Assembly (NCBI GenBank): GCA_964579735.1 | Contig: CAZOHH010000062.1 | Location: 1 to 13,836 of the forward strand | Direction of reading: 5' to 3' | DNA from: CAILLO01 sp964579735 | GTDB lineage: Bacteria > Bacillota > Clostridia > Saccharofermentanales > UBA5734 | Length of the DNA stretch: 13,836 bases | In this document: positions 1 through 7,440 of the stretch, one piece after another | Layout of the letters: each line of letters starts with the position of its first letter | How positions within the stretch are numbered: the first letter of the stretch is position 1 | The notes under the pieces: generated by a model | Database searches by the model: none | What the model was told of the DNA's origin: nothing | What the model saw: the letters and a program-made list of their open reading frames with translations, nothing else | Program-made: the position numbers and the translations under genes

Positions 1-1023
<1,023 letters not shown>

Positions 1024-1046
1024 GCTTCCCCCTGGTTCCTGGTGGA

Positions 1047-1472
1047 TCAGCCGATGGCGAACATGATTTCGGCCAGGACGGCGAGCTCATCGCCGACATA
1101 GGCCTTTCCCGTTCCGAAGCCGATTCGTCCGCGCATGCGGCCGATCGTGACCTCGAGGCGGAGTTGCTCGCCCGGCAGCACCTTGCGCTTGAAGCGGACC
1201 TTGTCGATGCCCGCGAAGTAGGCGGTGCAGCCTGCGAATTCGGGTGTCGAGAGCATGCAGACGGCGCCGGCCTGGGCGATGGATTCGACGATCAGGACGC
1301 CCGGCATCACGGGGTTGCCGGGGAAGTGACCCTTGAAGTATTCCTCCTCGGGGAGCACGTTCTTGAAGGCGACGATGGTACGTCCGGGGTTCAGCTCGAG
1401 AACGCCGTCGATCATGACGAAAGGATCCCGGTGAGGGATGACGGCCTCGATGGCGGCACGATCCATGATCAT
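1047..1472 (-). CDS. fabZ: 3-hydroxyacyl-[acyl-carrier-protein] dehydratase
   Basis: Removes water from (3R)-hydroxyacyl-ACP to give trans-2-enoyl-ACP in each elongation cycle; cytoplasmic hot-dog-fold enzyme. The 141 residues match the usual length (140-150). The N-terminal IPHRDPFVMID is the family signature. The catalytic pair is visible as H49 in HFPGNPVMPG and E63 in LIVESIAQ, 14 residues apart as in Escherichia coli FabZ. Two ATGs lie close together (1472 and 1466). The first is preferred because AGGAGG lies 6 bases before it. It sits between accB (19-base gap) and accC (23-base gap), the interleaved arrangement known from many Firmicutes, where unsaturated chains need other enzymes. 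FabA is the main alternative, but FabA is longer (about 170 residues) and has a different active-site neighbourhood. Confidence 0.97.
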   Translation of the reverse strand: MIMDRAAIEAVIPHRDPFVMIDGVLELNPGRTIVAFKNVLPEEEYFKGHFPGNPVMPGVLIVESIAQAGAVCMLSTPEFAGCTAYFAGIDKVRFKRKVLPGEQLRLEVTIGRMRGRIGFGTGKAYVGDELAVLAEIMFAIG

Positions 1473-1491
1473 GGTGGGCCTCCTTTCCGGA

Positions 1492-2019
1492 CTAGATGAT
1501 GCGGAGCATCGGCTGGCCGTACTCGACTCGTTCGCCGTTCTTGACGAGGACTTCCGCCACCGTTCCGGCGACGGGGCTGTTGACTTCGTTCATCAGTTTC
1601 ATCGCCTCGATGATGCACAGCGTCTGTCCAGGCGTCACGACGGTACCGGGGGAGACGAACGGCGCGGCGTCCGGGGAGGGCGAGGCATAGAAGATGCCGA
1701 CGATGGGCGACTTGACGATGTGGCCGACCGGCGCTTCGATGGAAGGCGGTGCCGCAGGGGCCGCAGGGACGGCGGCCGGAGTGGAAGCCGCGGATGCCGC
1801 GACGGGTGGGGCCGCTGCCGCGGCAGGGGCGGCACCGGATTCAGGCGCGGCGGCGTTCGCCGTCTCCGAGACGAAGTTGGCTCGGCCGCGCTCCAGCGTG
1901 AGCTTCACGCCCTCCACCTCGAGTTCGAGGCGGGTCATGCCGTTCTCCCGCATCTGGTGCATCAGCTTCGCGACGCGTGCGATGTCGAGATTGTCGAAGG
2001 TTGTCTGTTTTCCGTCCAT
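1492..2019 (-). CDS. accB: Biotin carboxyl carrier protein of acetyl-CoA carboxylase
   Basis: Small carrier whose biotin shuttles carboxylate from AccC to the carboxyltransferase AccDA. The 175 residues fall in three parts: a helical N-terminal segment (about 1-50, with KLMHQMRENGMTRLELE), an Ala/Pro-rich flexible linker (about 53-95), and the C-terminal biotinyl domain. The biotin attachment motif EAMKLMNE places the target lysine at K141, 34 residues before the C terminus, as is normal. The ATG at 2019 is chosen because GAGGGGTGA lies 8 bases before it. A longer frame from 2049 would overlap the end of fabF and has no comparable ribosome site. The fabF stop codon lies 5 bases before this start and within the Shine-Dalgarno region, so translation of the two genes is probably coupled. 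Biotin protein ligase must be encoded elsewhere. Confidence 0.96.
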   Translation of the reverse strand: MDGKQTTFDNLDIARVAKLMHQMRENGMTRLELEVEGVKLTLERGRANFVSETANAAAPESGAAPAAAAAPPVAASAASTPAAVPAAPAAPPSIEAPVGHIVKSPIVGIFYASPSPDAAPFVSPGTVVTPGQTLCIIEAMKLMNEVNSPVAGTVAEVLVKNGERVEYGQPMLRII

Positions 2020-2024
2020 TCCGT

Positions 2025-3287
2025 TCACCCCTCGTAGCGCTTGATGCACAGCGTGGCGTTGTGCCCGCCGAATCCCAGGGAATTGCTCAGCGCGACCTTC
2101 GCGTCGGTCCTGCGCGCCGTGTTGGGTACGTAGTCCAGGTCGCAGTCCGGGTCCGGCGTGAGGAGTCCCCGCGTCGGCGGCAGGATCCCGTCCCGGAGAG
2201 CGAGAGCGCAGGCCATGGCCTCGACGGCGCCGGCCGCTCCGAGAAGGTGCCCGGTCATGGACTTGGTCGAACTCACCGCGACCTTGGAGGCATGCTCCCC
2301 CAGGGCCTTCTTGATGGCGTTGGTCTCGTACTTGTCGTTCAACGGCGTACTGGTGCCGTGGGCGTTGACGTAGTCGACCTGGTCCGGCGTCACGCCGGCC
2401 TCCAGCATCGCGAGGCGCATCGACATCGCGGCCCCCTCGCCTTCGGGATCGGGACTCGTGATGTGGAAGGCGTCCGCGGTGGCGCCGTACCCGGCGACCT
2501 CGGCGTAGATCTTCGCGCCGCGCTCCAGAGCGAGGTCGAGGCTCTCGAGGATCAGGATGCCGGCGCCCTCGGCCATGACGAAACCGTCGCGATTCAGGTC
2601 GAACGGGCGGCAGACGGTGTCGGGGTCCGGGTTATGTGAAAGGGCGGTCATGTTCGTGAAGCCGCCGACGGCGATGGGCGTGATGGGCGCCTCGCTGCCG
2701 CCGGTGATGCAGGCGTCGATGTGGCCGTACTTGATGGCGCGGAAGGCCTCGCCCAGGCAGTGAGCGCTGGTCGCGCAGGCCGAGGTGACGCAGAAGTTCG
2801 CGCCCTTGGCGCCGTACGCCATGGAGACCAGGCCGGCGGCCATGTTGGGGATGAACATCGGAATGAAGAGCGGAGACGTGCGGGTGGCGTCGCCGAGCTT
2901 GAAGAGCTTCTCGTACTCGTCGTGGAGCGTGTCGAGGCCGCCGACGCCGCTGCCGATGATGGTGCCGACCCGGAAGGCGCCGACCGCGGCGACGTCCAGG
3001 CCGCTGTCCTCCATGGCCTGCTTCGCGGCGCCCATGGCCAGATGGCAGTAGCGGTCCATGCGGCGGGCTTCCTTGCGGTCCAGGAAGGAAAGGGGGTCGA
3101 AGCCGTGGATCTGTCCGGCCAGGTGGACCTTATAGGGGGTGACGTCGAAGGTGTCGATGCGGGTGAAGCCGTGACGGGCCGCCTTCAGGCTGTCCCAGAA
3201 GGACTCGACGGTGCATCCGACGGGGGAAAGGACCCCCAGGCCGGTGATGACCACTCTTCTTCCGCGTATGGGTTCGGCGATGCTCAT
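2025..3287 (-). CDS. fabF: Beta-ketoacyl-[acyl-carrier-protein] synthase II
   Basis: Condenses malonyl-ACP with a growing acyl-ACP, lengthening the chain by two carbons. The 420 residues are close to the usual 410-415. N-terminal RVVITGLGVLSPVG is the KAS I/II signature. The catalytic triad is C171 (in VTSACATSAH), H310 (in VNAHGTSTPLND) and H347 (in KSMTGHLLGAAG), with the conserved K342. The gating phenylalanine is in SLGFGGHN (about F405). The ATG at 3287 follows GAAGGAGGA at close spacing. A longer frame from 3344 adds 19 residues unlike the family and without a ribosome site. It is third in the operon, 40 bases after fabG and directly ahead of accB. With only one condensing enzyme of this class visible, it probably serves all elongation steps (inference). 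Confidence 0.97.
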   Translation of the reverse strand: MSIAEPIRGRRVVITGLGVLSPVGCTVESFWDSLKAARHGFTRIDTFDVTPYKVHLAGQIHGFDPLSFLDRKEARRMDRYCHLAMGAAKQAMEDSGLDVAAVGAFRVGTIIGSGVGGLDTLHDEYEKLFKLGDATRTSPLFIPMFIPNMAAGLVSMAYGAKGANFCVTSACATSAHCLGEAFRAIKYGHIDACITGGSEAPITPIAVGGFTNMTALSHNPDPDTVCRPFDLNRDGFVMAEGAGILILESLDLALERGAKIYAEVAGYGATADAFHITSPDPEGEGAAMSMRLAMLEAGVTPDQVDYVNAHGTSTPLNDKYETNAIKKALGEHASKVAVSSTKSMTGHLLGAAGAVEAMACALALRDGILPPTRGLLTPDPDCDLDYVPNTARRTDAKVALSNSLGFGGHNATLCIKRYEG

Positions 3288-3327
3288 GGATTCCTCCTTC
3301 ACGGGCGTCGGGGAACGGTCAATGGGA

Positions 3328-4104
3328 TCAAAGGGCCAGTCCACCGGACACGACGATGATCTGTCCAGTCAAGTATGAGGCATCCTTGGAGACAAGGAAA
3401 GAGACAGTGCCCGCGACGTCCTCCGGATTCCCGAACCGGCCGAGGGAGATCCGGGGCAGCACCGCTTCGCGCATCTTGTCGTTGAGGCCCGCGGTCATGT
3501 CGGTTTCGATGAAGCCCGGTGCGACGGCGTTGACCGTGATGTTGCGCGAACCGACCTCCTTGGACAGGGACAGGGTGAGACCGATCAGCCCGGCCTTGGC
3601 CGCGGAGTAGTTGGCCTGCCCCGCGTTGCCATAGACGCCGGCAACCGAGGAGATGTTGACGATGCGGCCCGAGCGGGCCTTCATCATCGAGGGCAGCACC
3701 TGGCGGGCCATGACGAAGGAGCCCTTCAGGTTCACGGAGAGGACGCTGTCGAACTGTTCGTCGCTCATGCGCATGGCGAGTCCGTCGCGCGTGATGCCGG
3801 CGTTGTTCACGAGAGCGTCGATGCGCCCGAAGGCGGCGAGCACGGCGGAGACGAAGGCGGCGCAGTCCTCGGAGGACGCGGCGTCCGCGCGGACGGCGAG
3901 CGCCGAGACGCCGGCTGCGCGGCAGTCGGCCGCGACGGCCTCGGCCTGCTCCTGGCCGCTGCGGTAGGAGAGGGCGACGTCGAATCCGTCCGCCGCGAGG
4001 CGGCGGCAAATGGCGGCGCCGATGCCGCGGGAGCCGCCGGTGACGATGGCGACGGGGCGGATGGATTTCACGGGAGGGGCGGACGTGCCTTCGGATGCGG
4101 TCAT
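3328..4104 (-). CDS. fabG: 3-oxoacyl-[acyl-carrier-protein] reductase
   Basis: NADPH-dependent reduction of 3-ketoacyl-ACP to 3-hydroxyacyl-ACP. It is a classical short-chain dehydrogenase of 258 residues, about 14 longer than Escherichia coli FabG because of an N-terminal extension (1-16, MTASEGTSAPPVKSIR) before the Rossmann fold. The cofactor motif TGGSRGIG is at 22-29 and NNAG at 100-103. The catalytic tetrad is N125, S153, Y166 and K170 (GQANYSAAKAG). The C-terminal LTGQIIVVSGGL is typical of FabG. The ATG at 4104 has AAGGAGA 6 bases upstream, which supports the extended N terminus. It lies 27 bases after fabH and 40 bases before fabF. The place directly after fabH is unusual, since fabK, fabD and acpP often lie between them in Firmicute clusters. 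Short-chain dehydrogenases are diverse, but this context makes FabG secure. Confidence 0.96.
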   Translation of the reverse strand: MTASEGTSAPPVKSIRPVAIVTGGSRGIGAAICRRLAADGFDVALSYRSGQEQAEAVAADCRAAGVSALAVRADAASSEDCAAFVSAVLAAFGRIDALVNNAGITRDGLAMRMSDEQFDSVLSVNLKGSFVMARQVLPSMMKARSGRIVNISSVAGVYGNAGQANYSAAKAGLIGLTLSLSKEVGSRNITVNAVAPGFIETDMTAGLNDKMREAVLPRISLGRFGNPEDVAGTVSFLVSKDASYLTGQIIVVSGGLAL

Positions 4105-4131
4105 GGAGTCTCCTTTCCGTGCGGTGCGGGG

Positions 4132-5148
4132 TCAGTAGGTGATGAGCATGGCTCCGTAGGTCAGTCCGGCGCCGAAACCCGACATGACGACCTTCTCGCC
4201 CTTGTGCAGGCGGCCGTCCCGGACCATGTTGTCGAGGCAGATCGGAATGGAAGCGGAAGAGGCGTTGCCCATCTCGCCGATATGCACGACGAAGCGGTCC
4301 ATCTTGACGCCGAGGCGTCTCGCGGCGGCCTCGAGGATGCGGTAGTTGGCCTGGTGGAGGACGAAGTGGTCGATCTCCGCGAGCGGGACGCCGGAATCCG
4401 TGATGACGGCCTGGATGGAGTCGACGACGGCGCGGACCGCGAACTTGTAGACTTCCGTCCCGTCCATGCGGATGAACTTCTCGTCGATCAAAGGGAAGCG
4501 CTCCTGGAAGTCGGAGTCCCAGCCGTCCGGGTTGACGCCGGTGCCTTCGAGGAAGGGGTGTTCTATGGCGAGCGCCCGGCTGACGAGCGCACCGCCGCCC
4601 TTTCCTTCGGAGCGCAGGTGGGCCGCGAGGATTTCCCCCTGGCCCTTGGAGATGACGACCGCGCCGGCTCCATCGCCGAACAGCACGCAGGTCTCGCGGT
4701 CCGAGTAGTCCGTGATCTTGGAGAGGCATTCGGCGCTGACGATCAGGACGTTCTTCGCCGTGCCGGAGCCGATGTACTTCGAGGCCACGTCGAGGGCGAA
4801 GACGAACCCGCTGCAGGCCGCGCCGATATCGAAGGCGAAGGCATTGTCGGCGCCGACCTCAGCCTGTATGATGCAGGCAAGGGACGGGCAATAATAGTCG
4901 GGCGTCACGGTCGTCGCCAGGATCAGATCGATGTCGAGCGGGTCCATGCCGGCGGCGGCCAGTGCCTTCTTCGCGGCGACGGCGCCCATGAACCAGGTCG
5001 GCTCGCCGGAGGACAGGTGACGTTCGGAGATGCCGGTGCGGGTCGTGATCCACTCGTCCGAGGTCTCGACGATGCCGGACATGTCCTTGTTGGTGACGAC
5101 GACATCGGGAAGGTAGCTCCCAGTGCCGATGATGCCTGCTTCGATCAA
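4132..5148 (-). CDS. fabH: Beta-ketoacyl-[acyl-carrier-protein] synthase III, TTG start
   Basis: Starts fatty-acid synthesis by condensing an acyl-CoA primer with malonyl-ACP. The 338 residues carry the Cys-His-Asn triad: C112 in GAACSGFVFAL, H265 in LHQANYRIL and N295 in GEMGNASSAS. The C-terminal SGFGAGLTYGAMLI is also typical. I place the start at a TTG (5148), because family proteins begin at IEAGIIGTGSYLP and a strong AAGGAGG (5158-5164) lies 9 bases before this TTG. The next upstream in-frame TTG (5169) would put the ribosome site inside the coding region, and no ATG is suitable. It is first in the fab-acc operon, behind a sigma-70-like promoter and a FabT-type operator. Whether it prefers acetyl-CoA or branched primers cannot be read from the sequence. 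Confidence 0.96.
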   Translation of the reverse strand: MIEAGIIGTGSYLPDVVVTNKDMSGIVETSDEWITTRTGISERHLSSGEPTWFMGAVAAKKALAAAGMDPLDIDLILATTVTPDYYCPSLACIIQAEVGADNAFAFDIGAACSGFVFALDVASKYIGSGTAKNVLIVSAECLSKITDYSDRETCVLFGDGAGAVVISKGQGEILAAHLRSEGKGGGALVSRALAIEHPFLEGTGVNPDGWDSDFQERFPLIDEKFIRMDGTEVYKFAVRAVVDSIQAVITDSGVPLAEIDHFVLHQANYRILEAAARRLGVKMDRFVVHIGEMGNASSASIPICLDNMVRDGRLHKGEKVVMSGFGAGLTYGAMLITY

Positions 5149-5162
5149 ATGAGGACGCCTCC

Positions 5163-5191
5163 TTGCCAATCGTGGGTTTTGGGTTTATTTT
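5163..5191 (+). promoter_or_regulatory. Candidate sigma-70-type promoter for fabD
   Basis: On the plus strand TTGCCA (5163-5168, five of six) and TATTTT (5186-5191, four of six) are separated by 17 bases. The predicted start is near 5198, about 75 bases before the fabD ATG. The last bases of the -10 box lie inside the FabT-like palindrome. The -35 box overlaps the fabH ribosome site by two bases. It faces the fabH promoter rather than lying back to back with it. The T-rich -10 makes this weaker evidence than the opposing promoter. Confidence 0.5.
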
Positions 5192-5201
5192 GATAGTCAA
5201 A
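5189..5201. promoter_or_regulatory. FabT-type operator (inverted repeat)
   Basis: A 13-base palindrome with perfect 5-base arms TTTGA/TCAAA around TAG; on the minus strand it reads TTTGACTATCAAA. This matches the core recognised by FabT, the MarR-family repressor of fatty-acid synthesis genes in streptococci and enterococci, as I remember it. It lies in an AT-rich island (about 5170-5220) within GC-rich DNA and covers the predicted start points of both the fabH and fabD transcripts. FabT binds more tightly with long-chain acyl-ACP, so end-product repression of both units is expected (inference). No fabT gene is in the window. Confidence 0.75.
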
Positions 5202-5211
5202 GGACACTGAA

Positions 5212-5240
5212 AGGATACAACCCTTCCTTGGCTCTGTCAA
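5212..5240 (-). promoter_or_regulatory. Sigma-70-type promoter for fabH operon
   Basis: On the minus strand a perfect -35 box TTGACA (5235-5240) is followed after 17 bases by TATCCT (5212-5217, four of six consensus positions). The predicted start of transcription is near 5205, about 57 bases before the fabH TTG. The FabT-like palindrome (5189-5201) covers roughly +5 to +17, a usual place for a repressor. Assigned from consensus match and spacing only. Confidence 0.75.
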
Positions 5241-5272
5241 GCCGGAGGGGTGGGAGAAGAGGAGGCAGGAAC

Positions 5273-6238
5273 ATGAACGCCTATCTGTTTTCCGGTCAGG
5301 GATCCCAGTATTTCGGTATGGGCAAGGCCCTCTGCGAAGCGAGTCCGGCGGCGCGCCTCGTCTACGAAGAGGCGTCGTCCGTCCTCGGCTGGGACGTCCT
5401 CCGTCTCGGCGCCGATTCCTCCGAGGAGGAGGCCGCGCGCCTGACGCAGACCCTCTACGCACAACCCGCGATCCTCACCCTCTCGCTGGCCGCACACGCC
5501 GCCCTGAAGGAGCGCACCGGCCTTTCCGGCGGCGCCTTCGCCGGCTTCTCCCTCGGCGAGTACGCCGCGCTCTCGGCTTCCGGGGTCTTGACCGTCTCCG
5601 ATGCCGTACGGCTCGTCGCCGAGCGCTCCCGAGTCATGCAGGAGCAGTGCGAGTGCACGCCCGGCGCCATGTTCGCCGTCCTCGGGCTCGATGACGAAAC
5701 GGTCGAACGCATCTGCGCCGAAGTCACCGCTGAACTACCCGGCCAATTCGTCGCAGCCGTCAACTACAACTGCCCGGGGCAAGTGGTCGTCGCCGGCCAC
5801 GAGGATGCCGCGGTCCTCGCCTCCGAGCGGCTCAAGGCCGCCGGTGCCGGAAGGACCGTGCGCCTCGCCGTGAACGGCGCGTTCCACACCCCGCTCATGA
5901 AGACGGCCGCCCTCGGTCTCGAGATCTACGCGCGGGGCCTCGCCTTCGGCGCGCCTCCTTCCGGCTCCGTCCTCTATTCGAACACGACCGGAGCGGTTCA
6001 AGGGGATATCCCCGATGTCCCGGCCTACCTGTCCCTGCACATGACGAGTCCCGTCCGATTCCGCGCCGAGCTCGCGGCCATGGCGGCCGCCGGGTGCACG
6101 GTCTTCGTCGAATGCGGCCCCGGCAAGGTCCTCTGCGGACTGGTCCGCAAGACCCTCCCCGGACTGCTCTGCGTGAACGTCGAGGACGAGCGCTCGCTCG
6201 AAGCCGCCTCGGCGGCCATCGGCGGCGTGGCCGTATAG
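5273..6238 (+). CDS. fabD: Malonyl-CoA:[acyl-carrier-protein] S-malonyltransferase
   Basis: Transfers malonyl from CoA to ACP, providing the extender for FabH and FabF. The 321 residues compare with about 310 in the family. Visible are the N-terminal SGQGSQ (7-12), the nucleophile elbow GFSLGEY with catalytic S93, the malonate-binding arginine R118 (in AERSRVMQEQ), and the catalytic histidine H205 in GAFHTPLM. The C-terminal VFVECGPGKVL is also characteristic. The residue before the nucleophile is Phe, where Escherichia coli and Bacillus have His. The ATG at 5273 follows AGGAGG by 7 bases; an upstream TTG at 5228 has no ribosome site and adds residues unlike the family. The gene stands alone, divergent from the fabH operon and convergent with an MFS gene 32 bases away. 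In most Firmicute clusters it is co-directional, between fabK and fabG. Confidence 0.96.
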   Translation: MNAYLFSGQGSQYFGMGKALCEASPAARLVYEEASSVLGWDVLRLGADSSEEEAARLTQTLYAQPAILTLSLAAHAALKERTGLSGGAFAGFSLGEYAALSASGVLTVSDAVRLVAERSRVMQEQCECTPGAMFAVLGLDDETVERICAEVTAELPGQFVAAVNYNCPGQVVVAGHEDAAVLASERLKAAGAGRTVRLAVNGAFHTPLMKTAALGLEIYARGLAFGAPPSGSVLYSNTTGAVQGDIPDVPAYLSLHMTSPVRFRAELAAMAAAGCTVFVECGPGKVLCGLVRKTLPGLLCVNVEDERSLEAASAAIGGVAV

Positions 6239-6243
6239 GCCTT

Positions 6244-6259
6244 CCGGAATCCGGCTTTT
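6244..6259 (+). terminator. Weak possible terminator after fabD
   Basis: Just after the fabD stop a short hairpin CCGG-AAT-CCGG (6244-6254) is followed by C and four T residues (6256-6259). The stem is only 4 base pairs and the T run is short, so this is a poor intrinsic terminator. It is listed because it is the only candidate in the 32-base gap between the two convergent genes. No T run follows it on the minus strand. Confidence 0.25.
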
Positions 6260-6270
6260 CCCTTAAGCCA

Positions 6271-7440
6271 CTAGGCCGCTGGCACTTCTTCCGGCTTCCG
6301 CCGGTGCGCCCCCATGATCAATGCGACGACGACGAACAGAAGCGCCGGCAGCAGCATGGACTTGTCCAACCCCGCCAGGTCCCCGACCACCCCCATGGCG
6401 AGCGGGACGGTCGCGGAACCCACGTTCCCCGCGACCACGAGTACCGCGAAGGCCACCCCGGAGGGCAGTCCCGACAGGCGGCTGCCGTATCCCGCGACCA
6501 GCGGGAACTGGCTGGAGCAGCCGAGGCCGAGCAGCACGACGGAGACGACCAGCAGCGTGTCGTTCTTCAGAAAAGCCGCGGCTACGGCGACGATGGCGGA
6601 GAACGCGGCGAGACCCGTGACGAGCCGTTCGACGCGGATGAATCGGATCAATATTCCGCAGAGAACCCTTCCCAGCGTCATGGCCGCCCAGAAGATCGCG
6701 ACCGAGAATCCGGCCTGCACCATCCCGAACGAGGCGTTCTGCTGGAGCATGGACGAAAGCCAGCCCCAGGCCCCGACCTCCGCGCCGGTATAGGCGAGCA
6801 TGCAGATCGCCATGGCGGTGAAAGCGGGGTTGCGGAAGGCGCGGGCCATGTCCCGGAGGCGGAAGGCCGGCGTGTCGGCCCGAGGCGCCTCCATGGGCGT
6901 GCGGGACATGGCGAGGAGCAGCGCGAAGGCGATGGCGGCCAGCACGAGATAGTAGGACTTCCAGAAGACGAAGCGCGAGATGAACACCGAAACGACCAAC
7001 GGCGATATCAGCGCGCCGAATGCGAAGAACAGCTGCACGCGGTTCACGGCGGCCTCGGGGTTTTCCGGGTCCAAGTCGGAGGCGAGCGCCGCGCCGAGGC
7101 TCTCCACGATGCCCCCCGCTCCTCCGAGGACGAACATGATCAGACACTGCGCCCAGAAGGCGTCGGCCACGGAGAAGGCGAGGAATCCGAGCGTGAAGGC
7201 AGCCATGGCCCAGAGGAGCACGCGCTTCTTGCCGACCCGTTCCGCGATGGCGCCGCCGGCGAGCACGCAGGGGATCAGCCCGACGAAGTGCGCGGTGAAC
7301 AGCAGTCCCGTGTCCGTGTTCGACATGCCGCCCGAGCCGGCCAGCTGCGCGACGACGGGGGACAGCGCGACGAGGTTCGCGGCGAACAGCGCGTTCGCGA
7401 TGCTGAGGAGGACCACGGCACGACGCCCGACGCGGCTCAT
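6271..7440 (-). CDS. MFS transporter, sugar-permease-like (second of tandem pair)
   Basis: Predicted inner-membrane permease of 389 residues with about 12 hydrophobic segments, a normal length for the major facilitator superfamily. The cytoplasmic loop between helices 2 and 3 carries motif A as GGAIAERVGKKRVLLW (62-77). A charged central loop (about 185-200, TPMEAPRADTPAF) separates the two six-helix halves. The C terminus is short and basic (HRRKPEEVPAA). General appearance is closest to FucP-type sugar permeases, but no residue reveals the substrate. The ATG overlaps the stop of the preceding MFS gene as ATGA, so translation is coupled. It is the last gene of the sugar operon. It is not a duplicate of its neighbour, since the two proteins share little beyond the fold. 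Confidence 0.88.
   Translation of the reverse strand: MSRVGRRAVVLLSIANALFAANLVALSPVVAQLAGSGGMSNTDTGLLFTAHFVGLIPCVLAGGAIAERVGKKRVLLWAMAAFTLGFLAFSVADAFWAQCLIMFVLGGAGGIVESLGAALASDLDPENPEAAVNRVQLFFAFGALISPLVVSVFISRFVFWKSYYLVLAAIAFALLLAMSRTPMEAPRADTPAFRLRDMARAFRNPAFTAMAICMLAYTGAEVGAWGWLSSMLQQNASFGMVQAGFSVAIFWAAMTLGRVLCGILIRFIRVERLVTGLAAFSAIVAVAAAFLKNDTLLVVSVVLLGLGCSSQFPLVAGYGSRLSGLPSGVAFAVLVVAGNVGSATVPLAMGVVGDLAGLDKSMLLPALLFVVVALIMGAHRRKPEEVPAA

Noticed and set aside
1741..1860. Repetitive GC-rich stretch that might be a DNA repeat
   Set aside because: It encodes the Ala/Pro-rich linker of AccB in frame, so the repetition is explained by protein composition.
3299..4729. Minus-strand open frame of 476 codons spanning fabG and part of fabH
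   Set aside because: It is out of frame with both genes and gives an Arg/Pro/Gly-rich translation without domains. It is a shadow caused by high G+C.
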